From: Betaproteobacteria bacterium
GTDB lineage: Bacteria > Pseudomonadota > Gammaproteobacteria > Burkholderiales > Ferrovaceae
DNA length: 8,990 nt
Assembly: GCA_028870615.1 (NCBI GenBank)
Contig: JAGWPH010000055.1
Coordinates: 1 to 8,990 of the forward strand
Direction: 5' to 3'
Shown here: piece after piece, positions 1-5,589 of the stretch
Position numbering within the stretch: the stretch's first letter is position 1
How the letters are laid out: every line of letters starts with the position of its first letter
Program-made: the position numbers and the translations under genes
Notes under the pieces: generated by a model
Databases searched by the model: none
Told to the model about the DNA's origin: nothing
What the model saw: only the letters and a program-made list of their open reading frames with translations

Positions 1-1
1 A

Positions 2-628
2 GCAGTCGTCATTCATCTGATCGCGTTGCACACGGTCAGGAGCAGCAACCCTTCCGGTCTCAACCTGGCCGACAAGAACAACATTCCTTTCCATCCCTAT
101 TTCACGATCAAGGATCTTTTTGGTCTGGGCGTGTTCATGCTGGTGTATTTCGGTATCGTGTTTTTCAAACCCGATCTTTTCATAGATGTGGCAAACAACA
201 TTCCGGCCAATCCAATGCAAACACCGTCGGATATTGTTCCCGAATGGTACTTTTTGCCCTTCTATGCCATTCTGCGCTCGGTGCCTGACCTGATCGGCGG
301 AGTTGTGGCCATGGCGCTATCGGTTCTGATTTTTGCTGCCATGCCCTATCTGGATCGTTCCCGGATAACCGGGGGCGCAAAATACAGGCCAGTTTACCGT
401 ACGATGTTTTATGTATTCATCATTGACATTTTCATTTTGGGTTACGTGGGCGCGCATCCGCCGGAAAGTATTTTGAAATTGGTGGGCGAAGCTGCGACCG
501 TCATTTATTTTTCAACCTTTCTGTTGCTTCCCTTTGTGTCGCGATGGGAAGAAAGCTATCTCCTGAAAAGAGGATTACCCTTTCAGGTGATGGAAATGAC
601 CAAAAAAGAAATCGAGGGGTCCAGGTGA
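2..628 (+). CDS. petB: Cytochrome b of the bc1 complex, C-terminal part (5' end outside window)
   Basis: Membrane subunit of ubiquinol:cytochrome c oxidoreductase, carrying the b hemes and the Qo and Qi quinone sites. The reading frame is open from base 2, so the N-terminal half, with the first heme-ligand helices, lies upstream. Visible are the end of helix D with IHLIALH (His5 should be a b-heme ligand and His10 the Qi-site histidine by alignment to mitochondrial cytochrome b), then FHPYFTIKD, the Qo-site PEWY motif at bases 239-250 followed by FLPFYAILRSVPD, and later hydrophobic helices typical of the cytochrome b C-terminal domain. The usual GSNNP after the Qi histidine reads RSSNP here. 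The gene ends in TGA overlapping the GTG start of petC, so the two are translationally coupled. The Rieske gene (petA) would be expected upstream. The family assignment is secure. Confidence 0.95.
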   Translation, partial: AVVIHLIALHTVRSSNPSGLNLADKNNIPFHPYFTIKDLFGLGVFMLVYFGIVFFKPDLFIDVANNIPANPMQTPSDIVPEWYFLPFYAILRSVPDLIGGVVAMALSVLIFAAMPYLDRSRITGGAKYRPVYRTMFYVFIIDIFILGYVGAHPPESILKLVGEAATVIYFSTFLLLPFVSRWEESYLLKRGLPFQVMEMTKKEIEGSR

Positions 629-1266
629 ATCATTTAAGACTCTGGGCGTTGTTCGCTTGCCTGTACTTTCCCATGAATGGGAGAGTGCAGGCCGCTGAGG
701 ATGAGGCTACCTTGCAGCGCGGGGCCCATGTGGCGACGGAGGTGTGCAACAACTGCCACAGCATGAAGTACCTCAAATACAGCGATTTCCTTAAAATCGG
801 TTTCACGAAGGCGCAGGTCGATTCGATACGGGGCGACAAGGGGATGGGCGATTCCCTCACCGCGCAAATGGCCCCCAGCGACGCGCTGGCTGCGTTTGGC
901 ATCGTCCCTCCCGACCTGTCCTTGATGGCCAAAGCAAGGGAAGGGGGTGTGGGATATATCGATTCAATGATCACCGGGTTCTATACGGATGCAAACGGAA
1001 ATACTGCCAACCATGTTTTTCCCGGGATCAAGATGCCTGATATATTGGGGATATCGCAAGCGGATCCCGCAAGCCGCAAGGCGCTTCTGCTGAAGGCAAA
1101 AGATGTTTCCACTTTCCTCGGGTGGGCGGCAGACCCCATGGCCGAAGCGCGGGAAAACCTGGGCTATGCCGTGATGGCCTACGTATTTGTTCTGACGGTC
1201 CTGTTGTATTTTCTCAAGAACAAAATCTGGGGACGATTGGAACAGAGCCTGCTGACTCTTCATTAA
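625..1266 (+). CDS. petC: Cytochrome c1 of the bc1 complex
   Basis: Membrane-anchored c-type cytochrome that takes electrons from the Rieske protein and passes them to a soluble cytochrome c on the periplasmic side. I choose GTG at 625: it overlaps the petB stop (GTGA), GAGGGG lies 5 bases upstream (614-619), and the product then begins with a normal signal peptide, probably cleaved after VQA (residue 23). The frame is open further upstream inside petB, but that start would put petB-shadow residues before the signal peptide. The heme c attachment motif CNNCH is at residues 41-45, PPDLS at 95-99, and the probable axial methionine is Met137 in FPGIKMPDIL. One C-terminal transmembrane anchor (about 180-197) is followed by KNK, which favours a cytoplasmic tail. 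At 213 residues it is shorter than many proteobacterial c1 proteins (about 240-260). Confidence 0.94.
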   Translation: MNHLRLWALFACLYFPMNGRVQAAEDEATLQRGAHVATEVCNNCHSMKYLKYSDFLKIGFTKAQVDSIRGDKGMGDSLTAQMAPSDALAAFGIVPPDLSLMAKAREGGVGYIDSMITGFYTDANGNTANHVFPGIKMPDILGISQADPASRKALLLKAKDVSTFLGWAADPMAEARENLGYAVMAYVFVLTVLLYFLKNKIWGRLEQSLLTLH

Positions 1267-1267
1267 A

Positions 1268-1286
1268 GAGTGGTTCACAGCCACTC
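1268..1286 (+). terminator. Small hairpin right after petC, possible weak terminator
   Basis: GAGTGG (1268-1273) can pair with CCACTC (1281-1286) across a 7-base loop, starting two bases after the petC stop codon. The position fits the end of the petABC transcript. There is no T-run after the stem, so it is not a standard intrinsic terminator; it could be an mRNA-stabilising 3' stem or chance. Confidence 0.3.
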
Positions 1287-1482
1287 AGACCGCAGGGTGT
1301 TTGCAGTTAACCTATGACAATCAGACGCGCAGCGCTACCGTGTCTAATTCATTGATTGTTCTATAACGCATGAACCATGAAGTCAGAGATCAACGAATTC
1401 ACTGAATGCAGCCAGAAGTAGGTTGTCCATTTTAAAAGCACGCTAATCTTTTCAAGACTTCATCAGCGCCTGGGTTGCCCGG

Positions 1483-1497
1483 TCCAGTGGGACTGGA
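1483..1497. repeat. Short perfect inverted repeat (6-bp arms, 3-base centre)
   Basis: TCCAGT and ACTGGA flank a central GGG. No T-run follows and no gene starts or ends nearby. The function is unknown and it could be chance in a region of this length. Confidence 0.3.
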
Positions 1498-1612
1498 AGT
1501 CGCTGCCACTCTTACCCTTTAGAATTACGGTGTGCATTTCGGTCTTGCCCCTATATGGTTTGCATGGAAATTACTGAAGCAGGGAGCCAGCCAGCCCCAG
1601 GCAACGCTCGTT

Positions 1613-1669
1613 ACCCATACCCGACGATAGGTCATCCAACTAGTTGCTCATGACCTATGGTGTATGGGT
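1613..1669. repeat. Large imperfect inverted repeat able to form a hairpin or cruciform
   Basis: Two nested pairs of arms: ACCCATAC (1613-1620) with GTATGGGT (1662-1669), and ATAGGTCAT (1627-1635) with ATGACCTAT (1650-1658). That gives 17 exact base pairs, with an internal loop of 6 and 3 bases and a 14-base apical loop. The apical loop contains a further perfect palindrome, CAACTAGTTG (1637-1646). There is no T-run on either side, so a plain terminator is unlikely. It may be an end of a small mobile element, a structured RNA or a regulator site; the sequence alone does not decide. Confidence 0.6.
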
Positions 1670-1923
1670 TTACCACCGTCCGCTTTTCTTCGATGCTACC
1701 GGCCGCAACGGGCACGATGTACGCGTTCGTCGAATCATGAAGTGGACGGAGCGCGGAGTTTTCTGATCTACGTCGAGTAATCGATGCATTGCGGACTGAT
1801 TCGTCGCGGGACGCCATCGTCCGTTCAGGCCGACTTCCAACCATAGCAGCGATTAGCATTGACAGACCGAGTACTGGAAAGATCCCACCACTTGCAACAG
1901 TCGCCGCCCAAGAGATAGGTGCG

Positions 1924-2033
1924 TACCGTCCCCATGAGTCCATGGGAAATGTTCCACCACTGGAATATATGCACAGGGTTTTTAAACAGGAATCTCTAGT
2001 TTAGAACTGTCTACTTGACGGGGAAGCTTACGA
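1924..2033 (+). pseudogene. Decayed C-terminal tail of an IS3-type transposase (tentative)
   Basis: The frame from 1924 reads YRPHESMGNVPPLEYMHR, which resembles the conserved end of IS3-family OrfB transposases (typically RPHESLG..PP..Y). In a shifted frame, 2004-2033 reads ELST, a stop, then RGSLR, resembling the ELST.RGSL ending seen in many such proteins. The integrase core that should lie just upstream cannot be found in any frame, so at most the last few dozen codons remain, with at least one frameshift and one stop. No matching left terminal inverted repeat was found. The match was made from memory of the family and not by alignment. Confidence 0.4.
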
Positions 2034-2063
2034 ACCGACCAGCGTTGGTTCATCCAACATAAC

Positions 2064-2081
2064 TAGTTGCATTGCTAACTA
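2064..2081 (+). promoter_or_regulatory. Probable MarR operator in front of marR
   Basis: TAGTT-GCATTGCT-AACTA has perfect 5-base half sites around an 8-base centre, a layout common for MarR dimers. Its first 16 bases (TAGTTGCATTGCTAAC) recur exactly at 2533-2548 before the tautomerase gene. A -10-like TAATAT (2080-2085) overlaps its right edge, so bound repressor would block polymerase; no good -35 partner is visible. It ends 20 bases before the marR start codon. Autorepression is inferred from position and symmetry. Confidence 0.6.
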
Positions 2082-2101
2082 ATATGCTGTAGGCTGAAAC
2101 C

Positions 2102-2518
2102 ATGTTTGATCATTGCATCTACTTCAATACGATGGCTCTGGCGCGTCAGCTAGAGAAAGAGTGGGCCAGCGCATTCGATCCGTTTGGTCTGACGCCACCC
2201 CAGGCCTTCATGCTGAGGGTGATCCTGGAACGTCCTGGGTTGGCTCAATGCGAGATCGCCGACTTTTTAGCTATCTCAAGACCTACGGCAACCCGGGCCA
2301 TAGATGGGCTTGCAGCAAAGAAAATGATTGAGCGCAGAGGCTCGGACATTGATGGGCGTGAACAGGACATTTATCCCACCGCTACGGCTGTTGACATTCA
2401 CGCTTCATTAAATGAAGCCAGCGGCAAGGTAGGAAAGCGTCTCAAGAGGATATTGGGCGAGGATGTTTTTACCGACACCGTTAAAAAGGTTCGGGATGCC
2501 CGTACCGCACTCAAGTGA
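2102..2518 (+). CDS. MarR-family transcriptional regulator
   Basis: A 138-residue dimeric winged-helix repressor of the MarR class, the usual size. A helical N-terminus (residues 1-28) leads into LTPPQAFMLRVI. The helix-turn-helix is at about 48-73 (AQCEIADFLAISRPTATRAIDGL) and the beta wing at about 76-92, with the DGRE motif typical of the family. The C-terminal helices would complete the dimer. Cysteines lie at positions 5 and 50; Cys5 sits where redox-sensing members of the family often carry a reactive cysteine, but that role is only a suggestion. ATG 2102 has a weak upstream AGG (2091-2093). Downstream on the same strand are a tautomerase, a DUF2917 protein and an EamA transporter. The shared palindrome before this gene and before the tautomerase gene points to control of itself and that cluster. 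The inducing ligand is unknown, probably a phenolic or other small aromatic compound by family precedent. Confidence 0.93.
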   Translation: MFDHCIYFNTMALARQLEKEWASAFDPFGLTPPQAFMLRVILERPGLAQCEIADFLAISRPTATRAIDGLAAKKMIERRGSDIDGREQDIYPTATAVDIHASLNEASGKVGKRLKRILGEDVFTDTVKKVRDARTALK

Positions 2519-2532
2519 GTTTTTTGTGCATT

Positions 2533-2550
2533 TAGTTGCATTGCTAACGA
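2533..2550 (+). promoter_or_regulatory. Probable second MarR operator, in front of the tautomerase gene
   Basis: TAGTT-GCATTGCT-AACGA: the same 16-base core as at 2064-2079, with one half site differing by one base (AACGA against AACTA). It lies in the 45-base gap between marR and the tautomerase gene, ending 13 bases before the ATG and just before its GGAG ribosome binding site. A promoter in this gap is implied but no clear -35/-10 pair can be read. Confidence 0.6.
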
Positions 2551-2563
2551 ATGGAGACAAGAC

Positions 2564-2956
2564 ATGCCCATCCTGAATGTCAAAGTAGGCGCCAAAAAGT
2601 CGGCTGAACTGACCCGTTCCATTTCCGCCATTCTTTTGGACCGTACAACACGAATCCTGAAAAAGAAGCCGGAACTCACGTCCATTGCAATCTCCTACAT
2701 CGATCCTGATGACTGGATTGTTGGCGGACGATCGCTCTCTGCACAAGGCAAGAGCAGCATCTATTTCGACATCAAAGTCACAGACGAGACAAACACAAAG
2801 ACTGAAAAGGCTCAGTACATCAGGGAGGTGTTTACAGCATTCAGCAACCTACTGGGCGACCTCCATGAAGAGAGTTATATCCATGTGGAGGATGTACGCG
2901 CTGCTGCTTACGGTTATGGAGGGCGAACGCAGGAATACCGTTTTCATCATGAATGA
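2564..2956 (+). CDS. Tautomerase-superfamily protein (4-oxalocrotonate tautomerase-like)
   Basis: A 130-residue member of the tautomerase superfamily, whose enzymes use an N-terminal proline as general base to interconvert keto and enol forms. The protein begins MPILNVKVG, so Pro is exposed at the N-terminus once Met is removed. The first 58 residues follow the 4-OT pattern: beta strand, helix (about 11-33), then TSIAISYIDPDDWIVGG. The extra C-terminal half (SIYFDIKV, a helix at about 82-99, then a short sheet) makes it longer than the classical 62-residue enzymes and like the 110-130-residue members. GGAG (2553-2556) lies 7 bases before the ATG. It follows marR and its predicted operator. 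The substrate is unknown; an aromatic-compound breakdown product or another reactive carbonyl is reasonable given the MarR link. Confidence 0.88.
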   Translation: MPILNVKVGAKKSAELTRSISAILLDRTTRILKKKPELTSIAISYIDPDDWIVGGRSLSAQGKSSIYFDIKVTDETNTKTEKAQYIREVFTAFSNLLGDLHEESYIHVEDVRAAAYGYGGRTQEYRFHHE

Positions 2957-3000
2957 CGTTCCGCGGACGCTTTTATACTGAACAATTTGGGAAACCAATC

Positions 3001-3261
3001 ATGCAAATGTCAGCGAGAAACCTGGTCATCAAGCTAGCCAAAAGGAAGCTCATGGCTTTTCAAAGGGCGCGCGCCGTGACACTCGAATGCACTGAGGGGA
3101 AGGTGTGGCTCACGGTGGAGGGCCAGCCCGGTGATTTCCAACTCGGTCAGGGGGAGCAACTGCGTATCGACAGCGATGGGCTCGCCGTTGTTCAAGGCTT
3201 GCCGTGTGGTGTCATCCGTCTGGTCGGCGGGGTGGAGTCTAAAACGATTTGCTTGCAGTGA
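3001..3261 (+). CDS. Small DUF2917-family protein
   Basis: An 86-residue soluble protein resembling the DUF2917 family, which is common in betaproteobacteria and has no known function. The core at about 25-57 (VTLECTEGKVWLTVEGQ, then GDFQLGQGEQLRI) has the alternating small beta-strand and glycine-turn pattern of a cupin-like barrel. I choose ATG 3001, preceded by GGGA 8 bases upstream. An in-frame ATG at 2953 overlaps the tautomerase stop codon and would add 16 residues, but it lacks a well-placed ribosome binding site; translational coupling could still allow it. The gene lies 44 bases after the tautomerase gene and 27 before the EamA gene, so it is probably part of the same transcript. No catalytic residues can be proposed. 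Confidence 0.78.
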   Translation: MQMSARNLVIKLAKRKLMAFQRARAVTLECTEGKVWLTVEGQPGDFQLGQGEQLRIDSDGLAVVQGLPCGVIRLVGGVESKTICLQ

Positions 3262-3288
3262 TTCAACGCATCAACCAGGAAAATACTC

Positions 3289-4167
3289 ATGGGCCTGTTC
3301 ACCACCTATCTATTGACCGCCTTCGCTGCGATTTTCTGGGGGGCAAACTTCAATCTGGCAAAGCCCGTCGTTGCCGAAATGCATCCCTATGTGGCTGGTG
3401 CCACCCGCTACCTGATGGCCGCCGCAATCATGCTGGTCATAACACAACTTCGGGGAGAGAGCGTGCCCTTGCGCCACCTACGGGTGTACGTAATTCTGGG
3501 CCTGATGGGTGTATTTGGGTTTAACCTGTTTTTCTTCCTGGGGATGCAGAGCACATCAGCCGCCAATGGGGCCCTGATCATGGCGATCAATCCATTGCTC
3601 ACCAGCCTGCTTGCCTATGTTTTTCTGCAGCAGCAGCCCAGTTATCGTCAGATAATAGGTTTTCCCATCGGAGTGATCGGTGTCGGGATCGTCGTCCTGG
3701 GGGCCGGCGCTCACGTGCAAGTGGAAAGCGGCGACTGGCTGATCTTCGCTGCAAACCTGAGCTGGGCGTTTTACACCGTCTTTGCACGCAAGCTGATGCC
3801 CAAAGACACCAGCGGCATTGCCAGTACCACTGGCATCATGACAGCGGGTGCCTTGGCCCTGACGGCAGTGGCGCTCATTAGCGGCGAAAGGTTCGTGATC
3901 CCGAGTTGGCACGCGGGTAGTGCCTTGCTGCTAATGACTGTTGGCGGAGGCGTTCTGGCCTATTTGTTCTGGAACGCAAGCATTGCCAAATTGGGCGCAG
4001 CGCAGGCAGCAATTTTTCTTAATCTTGTACCGGTGGCTTCGATGACCATCGCTGCATTTGAAGGCATGCCCCCTACGCAGACACAGCTGATCGGGGGGGG
4101 TTTGGTCATCGGTGCAGTGACCTTTGCGTCGCTGCCTGTACGGTCAAAAGCCGTCAGGAGTACGTAA
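3289..4167 (+). CDS. EamA/DMT-family transporter (drug/metabolite exporter type)
   Basis: A 292-residue inner-membrane protein of about ten helices made of two EamA repeats, the usual family size. Repeat 1 covers about residues 8-138, with FWGANFNLAKP at 16-26 and the helix-rich NGALIMAINPLLTSLLAYVFL at 93-113. Repeat 2 covers about 150-285, with NLSWAFYTVFARKL at 156-169 and FLNLVPVASMTIAAFEG at 243-259. Family members export amino acids, nucleobases and assorted metabolites or drugs. AGGA (3277-3280) lies 8 bases before the ATG. As the last gene after marR, tautomerase and DUF2917 it may export the compound sensed by MarR or its product (inference). A run of eight G bases lies in the coding strand at 4093-4100. 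The next gene is convergent, with only 24 bases between stop codons. Confidence 0.9.
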   Translation: MGLFTTYLLTAFAAIFWGANFNLAKPVVAEMHPYVAGATRYLMAAAIMLVITQLRGESVPLRHLRVYVILGLMGVFGFNLFFFLGMQSTSAANGALIMAINPLLTSLLAYVFLQQQPSYRQIIGFPIGVIGVGIVVLGAGAHVQVESGDWLIFAANLSWAFYTVFARKLMPKDTSGIASTTGIMTAGALALTAVALISGERFVIPSWHAGSALLLMTVGGGVLAYLFWNASIAKLGAAQAAIFLNLVPVASMTIAAFEGMPPTQTQLIGGGLVIGAVTFASLPVRSKAVRST

Positions 4168-4191
4168 GGCTTCCATATTTTCCAGCCTGCG

Positions 4192-5430
4192 TTACGTTGC
4201 AGCAACAGGCACACGTCGTCTGCTCCGAATAAAAAATGCAGCAAGGACGGCACTGCACTGAAGCACCATGATGCCAGCAAATACCATGGAAAAGGCGTGT
4301 GCGTCCATCAGGGGGCCAAACATCAAAGGAGCCAGGGCCAGTCCCGAATCCGAACCCATGAATACGAATCCATAAGCGCGGCCCAGTGCACTGGGTCCCA
4401 GCGAAGAGGTAATTGATTCGCGCAACATCATTTGTCGTGAAGGGCTGGCGATTCCCACGCTGAATCCCATCAGTGACAACAGGGGCAGAACACCCCAGCC
4501 TGGCGGATAACCCGTTGCCAAAACGAAGGCCACAAGCGCTGCTGTTCCCAAGGCCAGACTGATGGTATTTTCAAAGGCCTGATTTTTCTGGGCCAGAAAT
4601 CCACCAAAGATGACGCCGGCACTGGTTCCCAGCAGATATCCGGTCAGACAGGATATGGCGTGGCCCGATGACAGGGAATAAAAATGCATCAACAGGGGAG
4701 TGGAAAAATTTTGTAATGCCCCGAATGCGGCATTGGAGAACATGAAAAAGAACAGGCAGAGCCATACGGTTTTCACTTTGAGAAAACCAAACGAGCCGGG
4801 ATGCGATGAATCCTGTTCACTGTGGGTGCGTTTTGGCGGGAATTTATAAGCGAGCAGGTCGTTCCGAAAAATCAGTATCGCCAATGTGGTCGATGCCGTC
4901 AGACAGGCGACCAGGCCTGCCTGATGCCAACCCAGCGTTGATGCGGCGGCATGCATGATGCCGGGGGCAATGCTCCATCCCAACATCCCGGACAGGCTAT
5001 GCACCGAAAACGCGTATCCCAGGCGGTCATGGGAGATCCGGCAATTAATGATGGTGTAATCCGCCGGATGAATCACCCCGTTGCCAAGGCCGGATAATAC
5101 GGCTGCCAGCATCAGCAGCGAATAATCGGAAGCCAGGAACACCGTCAATCCCGAAAGGGCCAGTAAAGCGATTCCGGAAAACAGGGTTCGATTTGCGCCA
5201 CAGCGATCCACGACAAACCCACTGATGATCTGGGTTGTTCCGGAAACCATAAAGAAGGCCGTCATCAGCAGCGCCACCTTGGTGTAGGACAACCCAAAGT
5301 CTTTGATAAAGTAGGGAAACAAGGGGGGCAACATCAGATGAAAAAAATGCGACGTGCCATGTGCAATGGCCACCAGGGAAATCGTTGAGATTTCCTTTCT
5401 GGAAGACGTCTCGGCAACGAGTTCTGCCAT
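4192..5430 (-). CDS. Major facilitator superfamily transporter
   Basis: A 412-residue inner-membrane MFS protein with about twelve helices in two halves separated by a polar loop around residues 212-230 (KFPPKRTHSEQDSSHPG). The loop between helices 2 and 3 has GFVVDRCGANR (71-81), a form of the MFS G-x-x-x-D-R motif. GLGNGVIHPADYTII (about 115-129) and the N-terminal HGTSHFFHLMLPPLFPYF resemble the fosmidomycin-resistance-like branch. ATG 5430 is chosen because AAAGGG lies 6 bases upstream (5437-5442 on the + strand); an in-frame TTG at 5478 lacks such support. The C-terminus is basic (RSRRR). The substrate cannot be told from the sequence. It is divergent from the Slp lipoprotein gene and convergent with the EamA gene, so it is probably a single-gene unit. 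Confidence 0.9.
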   Translation of the reverse strand: MAELVAETSSRKEISTISLVAIAHGTSHFFHLMLPPLFPYFIKDFGLSYTKVALLMTAFFMVSGTTQIISGFVVDRCGANRTLFSGIALLALSGLTVFLASDYSLLMLAAVLSGLGNGVIHPADYTIINCRISHDRLGYAFSVHSLSGMLGWSIAPGIMHAAASTLGWHQAGLVACLTASTTLAILIFRNDLLAYKFPPKRTHSEQDSSHPGSFGFLKVKTVWLCLFFFMFSNAAFGALQNFSTPLLMHFYSLSSGHAISCLTGYLLGTSAGVIFGGFLAQKNQAFENTISLALGTAALVAFVLATGYPPGWGVLPLLSLMGFSVGIASPSRQMMLRESITSSLGPSALGRAYGFVFMGSDSGLALAPLMFGPLMDAHAFSMVFAGIMVLQCSAVLAAFFIRSRRRVPVAAT

Positions 5431-5476
5431 GCCCAACCCTTTAATATCCAACAGAGTTGCGCAGTGTAGCGATGCC

Positions 5477-5489
5477 AAAGGCGGCCTTT
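5477..5489. promoter_or_regulatory. Short palindrome upstream of the MFS gene, possible operator
   Basis: AAAGG-CGG-CCTTT is a 13-base inverted repeat about 47 bases before the MFS start, in the divergent gap shared with the slp gene. Position suits a regulator site, but the arms are short and chance is a fair explanation. Confidence 0.2.
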
Positions 5490-5530
5490 ATTGCGATACC
5501 GTAAACCTTTGTGAGCAATTTCTCATCGAT

Positions 5531-5559
5531 TTGATGGTTTGGAAGCGTGGGAGTAAATT
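5531..5559 (+). promoter_or_regulatory. Candidate sigma-70 promoter for the slp-DUF202 pair
   Basis: TTGATG (5531-5536) and TAAATT (5554-5559) are separated by exactly 17 bases and match the -35 and -10 consensus at 4 of 6 positions each. Transcription would start near 5566, about 25-45 bases before the possible slp start codons. The AT-rich segment around 5551-5575 supports the placement. Read by eye only. Confidence 0.35.
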
Positions 5560-5589
5560 TTCCTTACAAATAATGGCTCGGCAGGGTCG

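Larger units (their letters stand above)
1267..2101. other. Long intergenic region between petC and marR
   Basis: About 835 bases without a supportable intact gene. No tRNA or other structural RNA was recognised. The open frames are short, lack ribosome binding sites and do not resemble known proteins, except for a transposase-like tail near 1924-2033. The region contains three inverted repeats (1268-1286, 1483-1497, 1613-1669) and ends in the marR control region. It reads as decayed or foreign DNA inserted after the petABC operon. The stretch from about 1290 to 1480 shows nothing I can interpret. Confidence 0.6.

Noticed and set aside
1632..1943. A 103-codon open frame on the - strand with one hydrophobic stretch
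   Set aside because: No ribosome binding site, no family resemblance, basic low-quality composition after the hydrophobic part, and it starts inside the transposase-like tail and ends inside the inverted repeat. More likely a chance frame.
1789..2004. A 71-codon open frame on the + strand as an intact small gene
   Set aside because: Only the last third resembles anything (a transposase tail); there is no ribosome binding site or recognisable N-terminal domain, so it is treated as part of a remnant.
2013..2085. A complete -35/-10 promoter for marR using TTGACG (2016-2021 region) and TAATAT
   Set aside because: The spacing is far outside the 16-18 base range; only the -10-like element next to the operator is plausible.
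2953..3000. A longer start (ATG 2953) for the DUF2917 gene
   Set aside because: It overlaps the tautomerase stop codon but has no ribosome binding site at a workable distance; the added 16 residues look unlike the family. Coupled translation cannot be fully excluded.
4185..4210. Possible terminator (GCCTG and CAGGC) between the convergent EamA and MFS genes
   Set aside because: Arms of only 5 bases with a long loop, inside the 3' end of the MFS gene, and no T-run.
5431..5478. A longer TTG start for the MFS transporter
   Set aside because: The ATG at 5430 has AAAGGG at ideal spacing and gives a normal MFS N-terminus; the TTG has neither.
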